The notes below the pieces were generated by a model that worked only from the letters and a program-made list of their open reading frames with translations, did not search any database and was not told where the DNA came from. From contig MU400565.1 in assembly GCA_022578965.1 (NCBI GenBank), positions 124,001-188,000 of the forward strand: a stretch of 64,000 nt of DNA. The letters are read 5' to 3'. How positions within the stretch are numbered: position 1 is the first letter of the stretch; the number at the start of each line of letters is the position of its first letter. Positions 46,906-58,965 of this stretch are shown here, piece after piece. This DNA is from Xylaria sp. FL1777 (taxonomy: Eukaryota > Ascomycota > Sordariomycetes > Xylariales > Xylariaceae). The position numbers and the translations under genes were made by a program.

Positions 46906-47656
46906 TCAAGCAATAGTCTGAGAGACGCCGACGCAGTAGTTGTAGCCGACCTCGAGATTCGTGCACCCAGAGTCGAGATCCGGGTTCCAGGCGCGGAGCT
47001 CCACGAGGCTGACGTTGTAGGTGCTGAGGATGGCGGCGCAGGAGTCGCCGCTGACGACCTTGTAGCAGGCGTCGCAGTTGCTGATTAGGCCGGGCTTGAC
47101 GGGCACGGGGCAGGCCGGGGGAGCCCCGGTCGAGTTGCCGACGCCCACGCAGACGACTTCGCCGATGGCTAAGTTGCTGCACACAGACTGTGGAGAGAGA
47201 CGGTTAGTTAGAGCTCTGTTGGGGTTTTTCTCTCTCTTGTTCCACTTCTACGCATGGTAGAAGGAGATCATGGAGAAAATGAGTCTTGGAGAGAGACTAA
47301 CGTTGACTTGTGGGTTCCACGAGTAGCTGTTCGAGTGTTAGCACCAGAAACATTATCGCCCCTTTTCGTTCCCTTGGGGAACTATGGACAACTCACAAGT
47401 CAGCTAGACTAAACACGTCGTTGAAGTCGTCTCGGATCGCATTGCACGTATCACCCGAGCGGACAGTGTACGTGGATGTGCCTAATGGTGACAGCGGTAA
47501 GTAACTATCTCCTAGATATTTCGATCGAGTCTCTTAGAGCAGTAGCTTACAGTTCGACGTGTACCCCTGTCGCGCGACCAATTCGAATCCAGAAGTCGGC
47601 ATAGCGAAGCCCTGGGTGGCAAAGGCCACGATGGAGAGGACGGCTTGAGCGAGCAT
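46906..47656 (-). CDS. Secreted protein with two LysM domains
   Basis: Four exons, 47656-47551, 47481-47397, 47326-47302 (only 25 nt) and 47187-46906, with introns of 69, 70 and 114 nt, encode 165 residues. A signal peptide (MLAQAVLSIVAFATQGFA) is followed by two LysM domains. The first is YTVRSGDTCNAI, ADFYSWNPQVN, then CSNLAIGEVVCVGV; the second is YKVVSGDSCAAI, LRAWNPDLDSGC, then NLEVGYNYCVGV. The small third exon supplies YSWNPQVN, the core of the first LysM, so skipping it would destroy the domain. Cysteines are placed to brace each domain. LysM proteins bind chitin or related N-acetylglucosamine polymers; secreted fungal forms (Ecp6/Slp1 type) protect hyphae or prevent host chitin sensing. 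No catalytic domain is attached, so an effector-like or cell-wall role is likely. Confidence 0.93.
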
Positions 47657-49261
47657 ATTGATCTGGAGTGAAGTCTTATATATACTGCGAGAGTATGATA
47701 TAATTATATTCGATTCCTCGATGGAGCGAGAATTGAGCGATGGCAGGGGAGAAAGTCGTTGCTGTGCGTGGTGGTGATCCCTTCCTCATCTCAACATCGC
47801 GGGATGATCCAGAGCTTTTATAGACGAAGAACTCTCCCCATGAAGATATTAAACTGCCCGATTGAGGCTATATGCCTTGTCATGATCTGGGTTGCTCCAG
47901 TATATTTGTGCCAGGGCCTCTTGTTGCCTGCCCGTCTGCCTAGACATTGACAAATTGGAGCAAATCTAATAACCCCCTGTTCTCATGTAGGTAAGAAACC
48001 ACCAAGACGATAGCACCGCGACGCGACAAACATCTAGCAACATCTCAATTCTCCTGCTTTCCTCGCAACATACCGCTCTCGTTCTCCGCATTTCGGCTTT
48101 ATTAACGGGCTACAGGCACGTGAGGTAACATGATGATGCCTGAAAGCAATATTAGGTCTAAATCAGCCCACTAATTAACCCTGATCAGACGCCTTGGCAC
48201 GCTCTGGAGATGAGGGGGTTGAATACGGTCGAATACGCCAAAAATTTCCGAATAGTATATGTAGAGCTTTGACCGTTTTTTGATATCCCAGGGCAATTGG
48301 TCACGACGCGTTGTTCTTTTTTGTCGGGTTGTTCCGCCGTCAGCCTATAGCGTGCCTGGATATTAACTAGATACTACTCTATTCTCTCTGTGAATACGAG
48401 AATTGGATGAGTCATCACATAAGCTGCAACTAGCATCTACGACGCTGTCGTGAAATTATCGCACATTAGCCTCATGCTGATGTTAGTATGTACATGCATT
48501 GAGACGGGCGCCGCATGCGGCACCACAGAGATTCAATAGTTCGCAAAGGTTCTTCATGACCATTGTCCATTAGAACCTAAATTCCCGTGAACATTGATGG
48601 CTCTCCATGCCTAATGATCCGGGGACACCCTAGGTAGTTTTCCATCCAAATAAATGAGTCTTTGCCACTCTGATTCGGAAACTCCCATCGGGCACAGCTC
48701 CAGCAATGACTGCAAATATCTGAATTGAGCCGAGGTAGTGATGATTCTGCTGCTAAACGGTTATGCCATGCAACCCCGTATCCTCCCTACATGCTAGCTG
48801 GCTCCCCAGACTCTAAGAAATGTTGTCACATTCGAAAGAGGATGAGATGCATGACATACTATTTTGATCACACTCCCTTTGCTACTCCCATCTGAAGGGG
48901 GAGGGTCATAGTTGATTCCGGATTTTTTGGACTCCATTTAGGTATATATCACTATCGTCACATCTCCTCACTGATATATGTGGTGGATAAGTGAAGGGTC
49001 AAATTAAGCAAGGCGCTTAAAAGGTGGTATAGAAATTAGCATTATTCTAGTCTATATAAGCTCTGTGACCCTGCCAGCAGGTCATGGCCGGTAAGCAGTA
49101 CAAATCCTTGGCGAAAGCTTATTATCTTTCTGCAATGGTTTTTATCTGGGTATCGTATCCCTAAAAGCAAATTATCCTGCGAAATTTGGCTCTAACTTGG
49201 ATGTGCACTCATTGAATCACATAATGAAGGTGGAAGACTTGGCTTAACTAGTTGAGTTGGC
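47657..49261. other. Intergenic region, nothing recognised
   Basis: About 1.6 kb, AT-rich from 48300. Promoter of the LysM gene next to 47657 and 3' flank of the helicase gene. Short plus-strand frame 47759-47950 is not supported. Confidence 0.55.
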
Positions 49262-52200
49262 TTAACCGTAAAGCAGATGTCGAATATCTGCTACTGCGCC
49301 TTCCTCCTTGCGGATACAGTTTTCGTCCTGAAATGCTAGGGCTACTAGCTTACGTTTCTCGGATTGAATATCAAGTACACGGTACTCGACAGACCCTTCC
49401 ACAAGAAGCTTATAGACCGTAACCGGTCGATTCTGGCCAATTCTGTGGACACGGTCAACGGCTTGGTCCTCAATGGCCGGTGCCCACCCTAAGCTTACGT
49501 TAATATAGCCGTAGCGAGACCAAGATATTATCACTTACAGCAATCCGTGAGGATGACGGTATCTGCTGCCGTCAAATTGACGCCGACGCCAGCCGCGTGC
49601 AAACTAGCGAGCATAACTCGGGTCTCTGGATCATTGTTCAACTTCGTGACGGCTTCGTCTCTCTTTTTTATGTTCATTTTTCCTTCAAGACGAACACATT
49701 TGATTTCTTTTTCGACGAACAAAGCTTCAATCATGTCGAGAAATGACGTCCACTGAGAAAAAATAACCACTTTGGATTTTGGATCCTGGAGATGTTTTTC
49801 CACTAGCGCCTCGAGCTGATCTGTTTTGGAGCTTCGTCGATCAGAGTCTACGTCTGCACCTGCAAGATTTTCCACGTCAAGTTGTCGAGGTGAAAGCAGG
49901 CCATCCGCTGTCAATTCTTGGCGGCACATTGGACATCGCTCCTGTCTCTTGAGTGCATTAACAATACAGATCCTCCCAAAACGATGCTTACAGGCGGTGA
50001 TAACTGGGTCGTGAGTTTGAATCGGATCATAACAAATCGGACAATCCTCGCTAATGCGGATAGCTTCAGCCAAGGCATCGAGCAAGATCTGAACATTTGC
50101 TGGGGTCAACGCCACAAGTTCGTCTTTACCAAGCTTCTCCAAAATATCCTTAACTCGGGACCCAGTCAGAGACCAGTGATTACATCTTAGAATAAGGTTA
50201 GCTGAGTGGAGAAGCAGGGTCTTCAGTGGTAGACCTTACATTTGTCTCAGGCGCAGTAGCGTTTCCAACACGTTGGCGAACTTTACATCTTTTTCGCTCT
50301 CGTTGTCGCGGCTACGCTTGCGTTTCTCATTTTTCTCATGTGATCGTGAAATAAACTGTTGCAGAATATCGCGAGCTTCAGCACTAATCTGTTATTAGTA
50401 AAACAACACATGAAAAATGGCCTTAAGACGCACAGAAGCTTCTCATATCTAAGCTGCTCTAGCTCAGTAAAACGAACTCGGTGCACGTATTCGGTCTTTT
50501 CGGGCATTCGTAGGTTGATGAATGCCATGTCTTTCTTGCGACGAAGACACAAATCCTGAACTAATGCCTGGAATAGGGCTTGGGCCTCTCCACGGATTTT
50601 GAGTCGGGCTGTGTTGTTCTTATCCTTGACAATACCTTCGAGTGGTCGGGCAATTCTACTATTAAAAATACTCTTTTCTTGAATTCCTCCAGTGATCTTA
50701 AGGAAAAGGAGAGCAGACCAGAAATCGGTCGCGTTATTGACGCTGATGGTTGGTGAGATTAGTGTTATCGACAAAGCAACGCGTTGCACTTACAAGGGAG
50801 TCCCGCTCAGGATCCATCTAGACTTGGCTTGTAACTGGCAGGCGGCCTGCGCATTCTTCGTGTTGGGGTTTCTGATGACATGACCTTCATCAAGCACTAC
50901 ACGACGCCAGTCTACCCCAAACAGGGCAGTCCGATTTGTTGACTTGAATTGACTGGCAAGCCACCCATAGCTGGTGATGACAACGTCATATTGAAGTAGA
51001 TCAGATTTGTTGAATTGGTGATATTTAGATGAACCATGATACCTTAAGACGCGGGGCACTCTGTCTGCCTTAACGTGCTCCGTGAATTGTTGCTCCCAGT
51101 TACTTAAGACCCCCGTTGGAGCAACAATCAAGGTGGGACCGCTTTTGAAACCGTCACTCATAATTAAGCTAATCGTCTGGAGAGTCTTGCCAAGTCCCAT
51201 TTCGTCAGTAAGAATACCACCAGAGAGAAGACGAGGGCGCTGATTCGTAACATGACCAGAAGCAAGATTTTGGAAGTTGCCCCCGGTGGTGCGCTTCCAT
51301 AACTGAACAACCTCGCTCGAATCAGGTGCGGGAAGTTGAGGGCTTTCTTTGGCTCCCATCCAAGCAAGGCCCTAACAGGTGTCAGATGTAGTTAAAGCAA
51401 GAGTAGGTATGTCTTACCTGAAGCTGGTGGAAAAGAAGGCTGGATTTGATCGCATCAGGCTGTGTAGCCTGAGGCATGACCGACAGTGTTGCTTCATCCA
51501 TATTGAGCACATCCAGTGCACCCGGATCTGCTCGAAAATCCATGGCCTCGCTTTCTTCTAGCACAACTTGACGCCTTGAGGTTTCCAAACCTAGGGCTGG
51601 TCGACTATGATTTGAGGTGTCCAAACCTAGAGCTGGTGGATCGTGTTGAATCTCATGAATAATTGCTCGCTGGGCTTCTGCCTCTTTCCTGGTCTTCTGA
51701 AGCTCTGTGGCCTTCAGCAGTTTGTCGGCTTTCAACTTGGCTTCAAGTACTAAACGGGCAGATAGATCGCTGGTACCATAAAAATAGAGACGAATGGGAC
51801 AGTCGAAAGGGCCTTTGTCGCCAATCAGAATTCCGTCCAGCACAATATCACCCCTGTCTATGTAGGGTGTCAACTTCTGAACAAGCTTGCGAGGCAGGTG
51901 GCCGATTTGGCTGCCCATGACGTTGTCGACACGAACAGCGTTTTCATCATACTGGTTTCCGAGGTCACGGCGGCACAGGATTGATTCGCCTGGAGTCACT
52001 ATACCATCGTAGTATCGGACGCCGACGATTTTGTTGTCTACGCTTCCATAAAACTCCAGTAACGGAGTCTCCAGGATGGCGTCACCATCTGCAGCGTCGT
52101 TGGTGAGATCTATTGGCATTTGACTTGAAGATCCGAGTGAAGATGGCGGATTGCGATACGATGGTACTGAAGACGACAGCGACCTTTGAGAAGCCAAGGT

Positions 52201-52302
52201 TTGACTTGGGGCGAACACTGGATCATGATCACCATGTCGAGCTACTTTGTTATGTGAATGTTTCCTAGCCAAGCTGGAGGACGCCCTTTTCCGGCGCAGC
52301 AT
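49262..52302 (-). CDS. HIRAN-SNF2-RING helicase/E3 ligase (HLTF/Rad5-like)
   Basis: Six exons (52302-51418, 51371-50794, 50742-50434, 50383-50240, 50185-49539, 49488-49262) with introns of 46, 51, 50, 54 and 50 nt close in phase to 929 residues. Order of domains: a Ser-rich N-terminus with a SUMO-interaction-like PIDLTND; a HIRAN domain (about 76-180: LEFYGSVDNKIVG, DENAVRVDN, IGHLPRKL); SNF2 ATPase with Walker A GGILTDEMGLGKTLQTI and box II VVLDEGHVIRN; a C3HC4 RING (CPICYD, CKHRFG, CPMCRQEL) between the ATPase halves; and the helicase C-terminal domain (VVIFSQWTSFLDMIEAL, GVGVNLTAADTVIL, AIEDQAVDRVHRIGQNRP). HLTF/Rad5 proteins reverse stalled forks and polyubiquitinate PCNA. Fungi also hold several HIRAN-SNF2-RING paralogues of unknown role, and this may be one of those. 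Acceptor use in intron 3 is unusual (see findings). Confidence 0.93.
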
Positions 52303-54116
52303 TCTGAGTCAGGTTTGCGATTGGAAGACTGAGGCGCTTTCGCCTAACTGGGAATTTGCTGTCTCGATGAGAAGAGTGAGTAAAGTCAGACCCTCGAGGA
52401 TGACGGGGTTTGAATAGGGTGAAACAGGGTGTAAGATAAAGAGAAAACAAAAGAAACACAAGGAAGGATCAGCGTAAATGCGACAACCATCAATGGCAAT
52501 AGGTGCTCAGGGGTTGCAGCTCTCTTGGTATCTCTTATCTCTCCGAAATCCTCTCATGAAATCAATGCCCACAGGTTTAGAGCTGGTGGCGCTTGGTGGC
52601 TGTTGGTGGCTGCTGAAAAAGTTAGCCCCCGGTATGATGATAATCGTGAGAGCCATTGGATATGAACGGAATTGTGACGCGTTCAGACCTTCCCCTGCGC
52701 TTTCTATCTTAGGATTGACACACTATCTAGATAAGCTTAGTCTAGATGGATTGAAACACGAAACCACGTGACATTCCTTGTCTATCTTGAAGTTATGACG
52801 TTTTAATCCTTGTAGAATTAGCACAATTCCGGGGAAGGAACGCCTGACTGGTTACCGGTGTCAGCCACATAGTAAATGACCCAAAATACCTATGTAGGTA
52901 GGTATAGTTCTCATAGGGATAAACATATATGTATATACCCTACACATACTACGTACCTACATATGTGAACACCTAAGATTGCAAAAGCTCTATAAGTAGG
53001 CAGTAAATAAATGTCACATATGCCGGCGTGGCCGGGGTAGGTAGCCACTCTGAAGTTACGCAGTAGGTATATACTGTACGTACGGAAGCTCGGATACCTA
53101 CTCCAGTTTGGATTTTAAGTAGGTTACCGAAGTAGCTATTATTAGTATACGGTGATGGACAATGCATAAATCCACCGATTGGCTCATTTAAAAGCGGCTT
53201 CATACATCGTGGTGCTTGGTGCAGCATTGATGTCAAACAGAAAAAACCAGGAATATATTCGCAAGGCAATCGGAAAAGCCACTCGTAATCAAACAAGCCC
53301 ATCAAAAACACCATCCGCACATGCATTAAGCTAAGTGCCTACACGTCCTAACTGTGGAGATTAGGAGGAGCGCCTGTTAGGAAAAAGAAACGATTAAACT
53401 CCTGCGTGCCTCTGTACAGTTGCTCATTGACCTTAGAGGTACCTACCTGGATACAAGGTATGTATGTAAACTGAAGTACCGTATACGCAGTAAGGAGGTG
53501 GGTAGGTGGCTTTCGGGTTTCCTGCTAGCGCTTTCATGCGGCTGTCGGGACGGCTGTCGGAAACCCACCATGGCCGTCGCAACCAGTACCAGAGCCTCCC
53601 TCCAGCATCCATAGCGGCCCTTCGAGGCGGCATTTCGCCATCACGCCATCACAGCCGACACGCTGAAACGGCAAATTGCTATGGCGCAATCCAGACTAGA
53701 CTTAATTTAGAGGTTGATGCCATGGCATAATATCTCGACATGAGGCTCAACAGGCCCTTCGCTTCTTTTTCCAACGTCACTTCATACAATACACGCTGTC
53801 CGGCGGCTCAAGCGATGCAGCACAAGGTTGTTTTTCATTTCTGGACCTGTATTGGCCCCGTCTCTCTATGTGCTACTGCTCTGGCTCTGAAGTCATATGT
53901 CGGTGCAGATACCAGCAAACAACTCGATATCAACATTTCCGATCTCGAAAGTCTTTCCATACATTAAGAAACAAGACTAGTCCGATGGCCTTTTTCGAAC
54001 CATTTCGCTCCTCATTCCATGAACCGCTAATAATGCTACAAAATCCACTAATGCTATTCGAGAGCTAATATTCTAGCACTCAGCAAAATATCAACCGGAA
54101 AGACGCGTCCTTCACA
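52303..54116. other. Intergenic region with TAGGTA elements
   Basis: Contains TACCTA/TAGGTA clusters at 52888-52966 and 53088-53132. No gene supported; frames near 53420-53970 lack similarity and bias. Confidence 0.55.
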
Positions 54117-54842
54117 TCATTCCTGCAATTGTCGCCCATACTCGGTGTAGTTTCCGCACTTAGTGTGTGTCCTCTTTCCCGTCTGTGGGTTGAAGATATT
54201 ACAGCCATGTCTTGCTACGTTGGGTGGTGTGTACACTATGGACAGTTAGCCAAGTGGCTGCAAGACGCATCAATCAATGCTGTAGCAAGAGACTTACGAT
54301 GTAGGGAAACAACGAAGTCACTCCCCTGGTTGGACATGCGATGCAAGCCTAGCTCATCGGCCATGTATGCGACAGCATTTTCATTGAGGACCCGTTCCGA
54401 TGTCATCTCCATGGGCTTCTCTTTATCGCCGTCGGGAAAGCCGTATCGAGTCTCGGTAAGGCTTCCCTTAAGGATCTTCATTAAACAGTGGGCGTTGCCG
54501 TGGTCGTGAATAGGACTGGCTTTACCGGGTGTCCAGACGAGTACAAGCTGTCCACAGGCCGGCATTAATATGACGGTATTGCCACGAGACACGTCGTGCA
54601 GGTGACTGCCTTACCAAGTTGGCTTTGCCATTGCCCTCATCGACGAGGTTTCGAGTGTAGGCCATTTTGTCGTCCGGCCAGTAATACGGCGCCCACTCCT
54701 CAGAATTTGACGCATACCGCTCCATTAAGTGCGTTATATCTTGGACATCTACATCCTTCGAGTCAAGTCCCGAAGATGGGCCAAGGACCCCTCTAATCTT
54801 ATCTACCAGTGACTCAAATGCGTTCATGATGACAAAGGGCAT
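54117..54842 (-). CDS. CDO1: Cysteine dioxygenase
   Basis: Exons 54842-54615, 54547-54298 and 54235-54117 with introns of 67 and 62 nt (donors GTAAGG and GTAAGT) encode 198 residues. The joins give [16 protein letters not shown] and [15 protein letters not shown]. Iron ligands are H90, H92 ([11 protein letters not shown]) and H145 (ELGLHRM). C97 and Y161 correspond to the Cys-Tyr cofactor pair of the mammalian enzyme. The enzyme oxidises L-cysteine with O2 to cysteine sulfinate in the cytosol, the first step to taurine/sulfite, and helps cells handle excess cysteine. Start [12 protein letters not shown] is the first ATG in frame. Confidence 0.95.
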
Positions 54843-56477
54843 GGACTGTAACGATTCTAGGAGTGCAAGAGAGGCGATTCAACGAGTGCGAAATGATTGA
54901 CGAGAAAGTATGAACATTCATGCTCACCCAAGTGGGAGGGAACGATTCTTAGGAAGGTGGAGTAGGGGGGTCTGGCGGTGTCGAATGTCGAGGGATGTAC
55001 GGTCAGCCGATGCAACACTTCGTACGTACTGCTGCGAACCGGCTCGGCGTTGGCTTTTGGTCCTGTCGCTCCTACTGCCAGCTCCCTATCGTCAGGGTCC
55101 CGCTTCTCTAATTTGGATTGGCACAAATTGGCTATTAGCCTCTTTTACAACCCCGCCAATCCTAGATAAAAAGGCTGCTTTTACTACGCAAAAGTATGGC
55201 TTTGTCCCTTAGCGAAATCGACAGGTGATCGATCACTTACCCTGTCACATGGCCAGGAACATGGCTTCAAAGCAGTATATGAGCGACATTTAGCTGCATT
55301 GTGGTGCACCGTTTTGGGTTTCATGGTACGTAAGCTTCCGAACCCTCCCGAACCACAAAGTATAGAAGTATAGAAGACTTTATGATTTACATCTAGACAA
55401 TCCAAACCCCAGCTGGATTGTTATTTGTGGACATAAAGGAAACAAACTATTTGGAAGAAATCACTTCACTATTACGGGATCTTTTCCATCGTGATCAGCT
55501 CAGCTTGCTTCTTTCAAACGGGTCAATTGAGCTATGAATACCCAGTGCAGTACCGCCTAGTGTACTCTCTAGGCTTCGGCATTGGCCACAGATAACTTTG
55601 CCAGATCCCTGCTTCCTATGCATCGAGCTAGAGATACGGCTCTCCGACAAACCCTACCCATCTTCTCAATGAGAGAATGATCACCTTGCATTGTAGCCAA
55701 ACAACGCGAACTGGATTGCGCACGTCAGGTCTTATATTTAGACAAAGCACTTGGAACAACGTCAACCTGCTTCATCCCATTTGAAACCTCGATCTGGCAT
55801 CAAAGATGCTTTAGAGATACTACGTAGTCAGAATCGCACACCAACACAGTTCGATCATACGATTCTCACTGGGATGGATCCAACGTGCATCCTTAAAGCG
55901 TACCAGACACCCACAGCACAAGTCTGCAAGATAACCCTGCATGCGTATCTTCTATAAGTCGTCAAAGTACAGTTTTTCCGACACGGCTCTCTAGCGGCGC
56001 ACCTCACCAAATTCTACATAGGTATGATCTCTCCGTATGGCCCTGCGGACTCTCCCATTATGATGGGATAATCAATGATCAATTATCATTCGATATCACC
56101 ACATAACAATAGATATCATGTTCCATGTGGTTCTACTTCGTGATAAGTAGACATACATTGAAAGGGCTACAAGTTCTGTAGGACAGCAGCCCCCCACTTT
56201 CACGGTGTCAGGACGTCAGGACACTGGCGATGTCGGCAGAGCCGACGTCGGTCTTAAATGTCACCCACCCAATGATTACTGTCGATACGTTTAATTACGT
56301 GACTCAGATAAGCTAAGAGAGCAGCAGATTCTTATTAGATAGGTAGATATGCCATGGTTCATTCTTCTAGAGACATAGTACTTAATAAAGGCCCATGCCA
56401 TAACCCACGTAAGCTACGTGGGCTTATTCGTAATTCTAACAGTACCCAAGATCCTCTTAGCACACGTAACCCCCGCA
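54843..56477. other. Intergenic region, nothing recognised
   Basis: No supported gene. The frame 55751-55957 and several around 54910-55210 show no similarity. A roughly palindromic TGATCAATTATCATT patch occurs near 56075. Confidence 0.5.
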
Positions 56478-57838
56478 CTAGCCCATCCATTGACCATTGT
56501 CAATCGAGTACATCCCTTCGTCCCGGATATTCCCAGGCCACATCGGAGGCCATAGATCTCCATCTACTAATTCCAGGTCCTCATTCGCTTCGGTCTCCGA
56601 CCAGTTCTGCGTAATGTACATGGAGACTGCAGAGCTGATCGCGTTGCCGTAATTGCTGTAGTCCTTCAGGATAGTCTCAAACTCGGCGCAGAACTCCGTC
56701 ACCAGCTTCTCGTCGTTCCACGCGTTCCGACTGACCTCGCTGATGCCGAGCTTCGCGACGTCGAAGACGTGAGGCGGCTCGAACGCGATCTCCTCCTGGC
56801 ATTGCCTCAGTGCGTTACTCACGATCACCACGATCAGAGTGCTCATGGTGAACAGCATCTTGATGGGACAGAACCCAATGACCCCCTTAGCTATGTCGTC
56901 CCAGTTGTCGTGCTCCGGGGACGAGCTGAGCGAGCCGATGTAGCGGTCCAGAAGATAGATGAAGATCCGGACGTCCAGCTCGTATTTGCTGTCTGAATTG
57001 TCCAGTTCTTCATCTGCCGCATCCCCGTATGGGAGGGGAAGCTGCGCCTCGTCGGTCTGAATCTCCTCGTCACACCAGTGGAAACATAGTCGAAGACATT
57101 GTGAGAGGGCGCTGATATCGCTTCCCCTCAGCATGTTTAGGGACTCCTCGTCTAGCCTCTGACTGGTAAATAGATTGGACAGTGGAGTGCGCAGGGATGC
57201 GATATCTCGACCTGGGACCTCAAATTCGTTGGCCACTACTCTGCTGTCTTCACTGTTGGAGTCGCTAAGGTCATCCCGAGGGGGAAGTTTACGGCTGCGG
57301 TGCTTCGATAGTTTCATTTTGCCTTGGTTATATTTCTTCCAGCTCCATTTCACTCCAAGCTGGTATCTGTCTGTGGCATGTTAGTATGTTGTATAGGACC
57401 TTACATGTTGGTTGTCTTGAGCGGATTGGGACCAAGGGCTATATCCATTGGAGATAAGCAGCCAGGTGCGTTAACGTACTGCGAGGGTATCAGTCTTTTA
57501 CATAGTCTAAGCTTGACAACAGGACCTCTATACATACCATTGTTTCGGCCTATACAGCTGCTGATTAACTCCAGACAGCACACGACGAGAGTATGATATA
57601 GAACTCACGTTGCCTTGAAGTTGAATTGTTCCTCCATCTCTTTCATGACGGCGGACAATGGCTGGTTTTCGTCCATATATAGTCTCTTAAGGATGGGACG
57701 ATAGTCCTTCCATTTCTTTCCCACGCGAATGCGCTTTCGGACTTGTCCCTCCGCTGCATCTTAATTAGTGTCTTCCTTATCCCTAGGATTCTGCATTCGG
57801 GGATCCATACCAAGCGTACCCGTCGTCACCAAGGACAT
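56478..57838 (-). CDS. Clr5-domain protein, putative regulator
   Basis: Exons 57838-57820 (19 nt), 57759-57609 and 57366-56478 with introns of 60 and 242 nt give 352 residues. The N-terminus carries the fungal Clr5 domain: KKWKDYRPILKRLYMDENQP, LSAVMKEMEEQFNFKAT, then YQLGVKWSWKKY after the second intron. The rest is acidic and without a recognised domain, apart from a hydrophobic stretch (KMLFTMSTLIVVIVSNAL) that may be a buried helix. Clr5 was named for a fission-yeast silencing factor; the domain is widespread in filamentous fungi and is assumed to be DNA- or chromatin-related. The 19-nt first exon and long second intron rest on phase and splice consensus alone, so the 5' end is less sure than the rest. 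Confidence 0.8.
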
Positions 57839-58435
57839 TGAGCAAAACACGGTCACTCCGAAGAAGCAATATTAGCTGCACAGATATGCAGTAAGGGATG
57901 ACTTGCAGACGTCTAATAGGATTAATCCTAGGTCAACAATATCTTCTAGCCGAAACAACTTGCCGGTTTTATACTCGATCTGCAGAGCAAGGTCTCATCG
58001 AGACATAACCGTGGTTGCCATAGATGTCATGGAGTTTTCAGTGTCAAGCCTGACTGGTTAAAGCTTGTAATTTAGATATTGCTATGCATAAGGTGGCTAT
58101 ACGGCGGCCTCATGACGAGGCAGAGAAATCGAAGTGGAATATCTATCGGCTCCATTTGCAGAATTCCCATGTGAAATCCCAGGTCGCGCGGTGGCTGAGT
58201 ATGTAGGTAGCTCATGGCAGTGGTGGTATGTTGGGCTAGAAAAGGTAGAATACCAGCCGAGTGAGTTGGGCAGCAATGGTTTTTGATTTTCTAGTCTATG
58301 ACGGCGGTATCGATTGATATTGGTTTTTGGTCTGCTCACATATATCATACCGGTAAAGCCCGTTTTACCGACACGTGCATGCAACGGTAGCAAGGCTCAT
58401 CTGTTCATATTCTTGTTTACTTGCTTTTTTCCAAA
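57839..58435. other. Divergent promoter region
   Basis: Lies between the Clr5-domain gene (-) and the small hypothetical gene (+). No other feature seen. Confidence 0.55.
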
Positions 58436-58965
58436 ATGCCTCTCTTTAAGCCCTTTATGGACACCGACTTGCTCGAAGTGGGGAGGTGGGCTGACGACAG
58501 AGCTTCCAATCAGTCGGCCATAACGGTGCCACGACAAGAAAGCGTCGAGAAGCATCATCTAGACCCGGCAGCAGGAGCTCGTCCTCTAGGATCTGGGTTA
58601 GATAGAGCTAAGCATGTTAGGTCCAGTCGGAAAGCCCATCGTAATCGACACCCTAAATCAGAGGACGAGCTCCTCGACAGACCTCCTCGGGACGCGATCA
58701 AAGAAGTTCGGGCGACACAAATGATCCAGCGGCAGCACCCAGCGTGCTTTGTGAAGGCCGAGGGAACACAACAAGGCAACGAGGCAACTGCCAAGCTGCC
58801 AGGCAGCTTTTCAAGGGTAGAACGTCGTTTGCTTAAGCAAGCCAGCGCTTACCTTCTGCTCGACGGACACGAAGGTGAGAAATCACCGGCGCTCTTTAGA
58901 TTTGTGACCTGAGTGTTAACTGTCAATTAGTGAAATTCCGAAAGATGTACTGGTCTGGACCATGA
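58436..58965 (+). CDS. Small hypothetical protein
   Basis: Exon 58436-58874, an intron of 56 nt (donor GTGAGA, branch GTTAAC, acceptor TAG) and a 35-nt second exon 58931-58965 give 157 residues. The protein starts MPLFKPFMDTDLLEVGRW and ends VKFRKMYWSGP. The middle is charged and low in order. No domain or signal is recognised. I chose the second ATG (58436) over 58421 because the product then begins with MPLF and the first ATG sits in an AT-rich leader; both are in frame. If unspliced, the frame ends at 58912 with FRFVT. It could be a lineage-specific protein. Confidence 0.55.
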
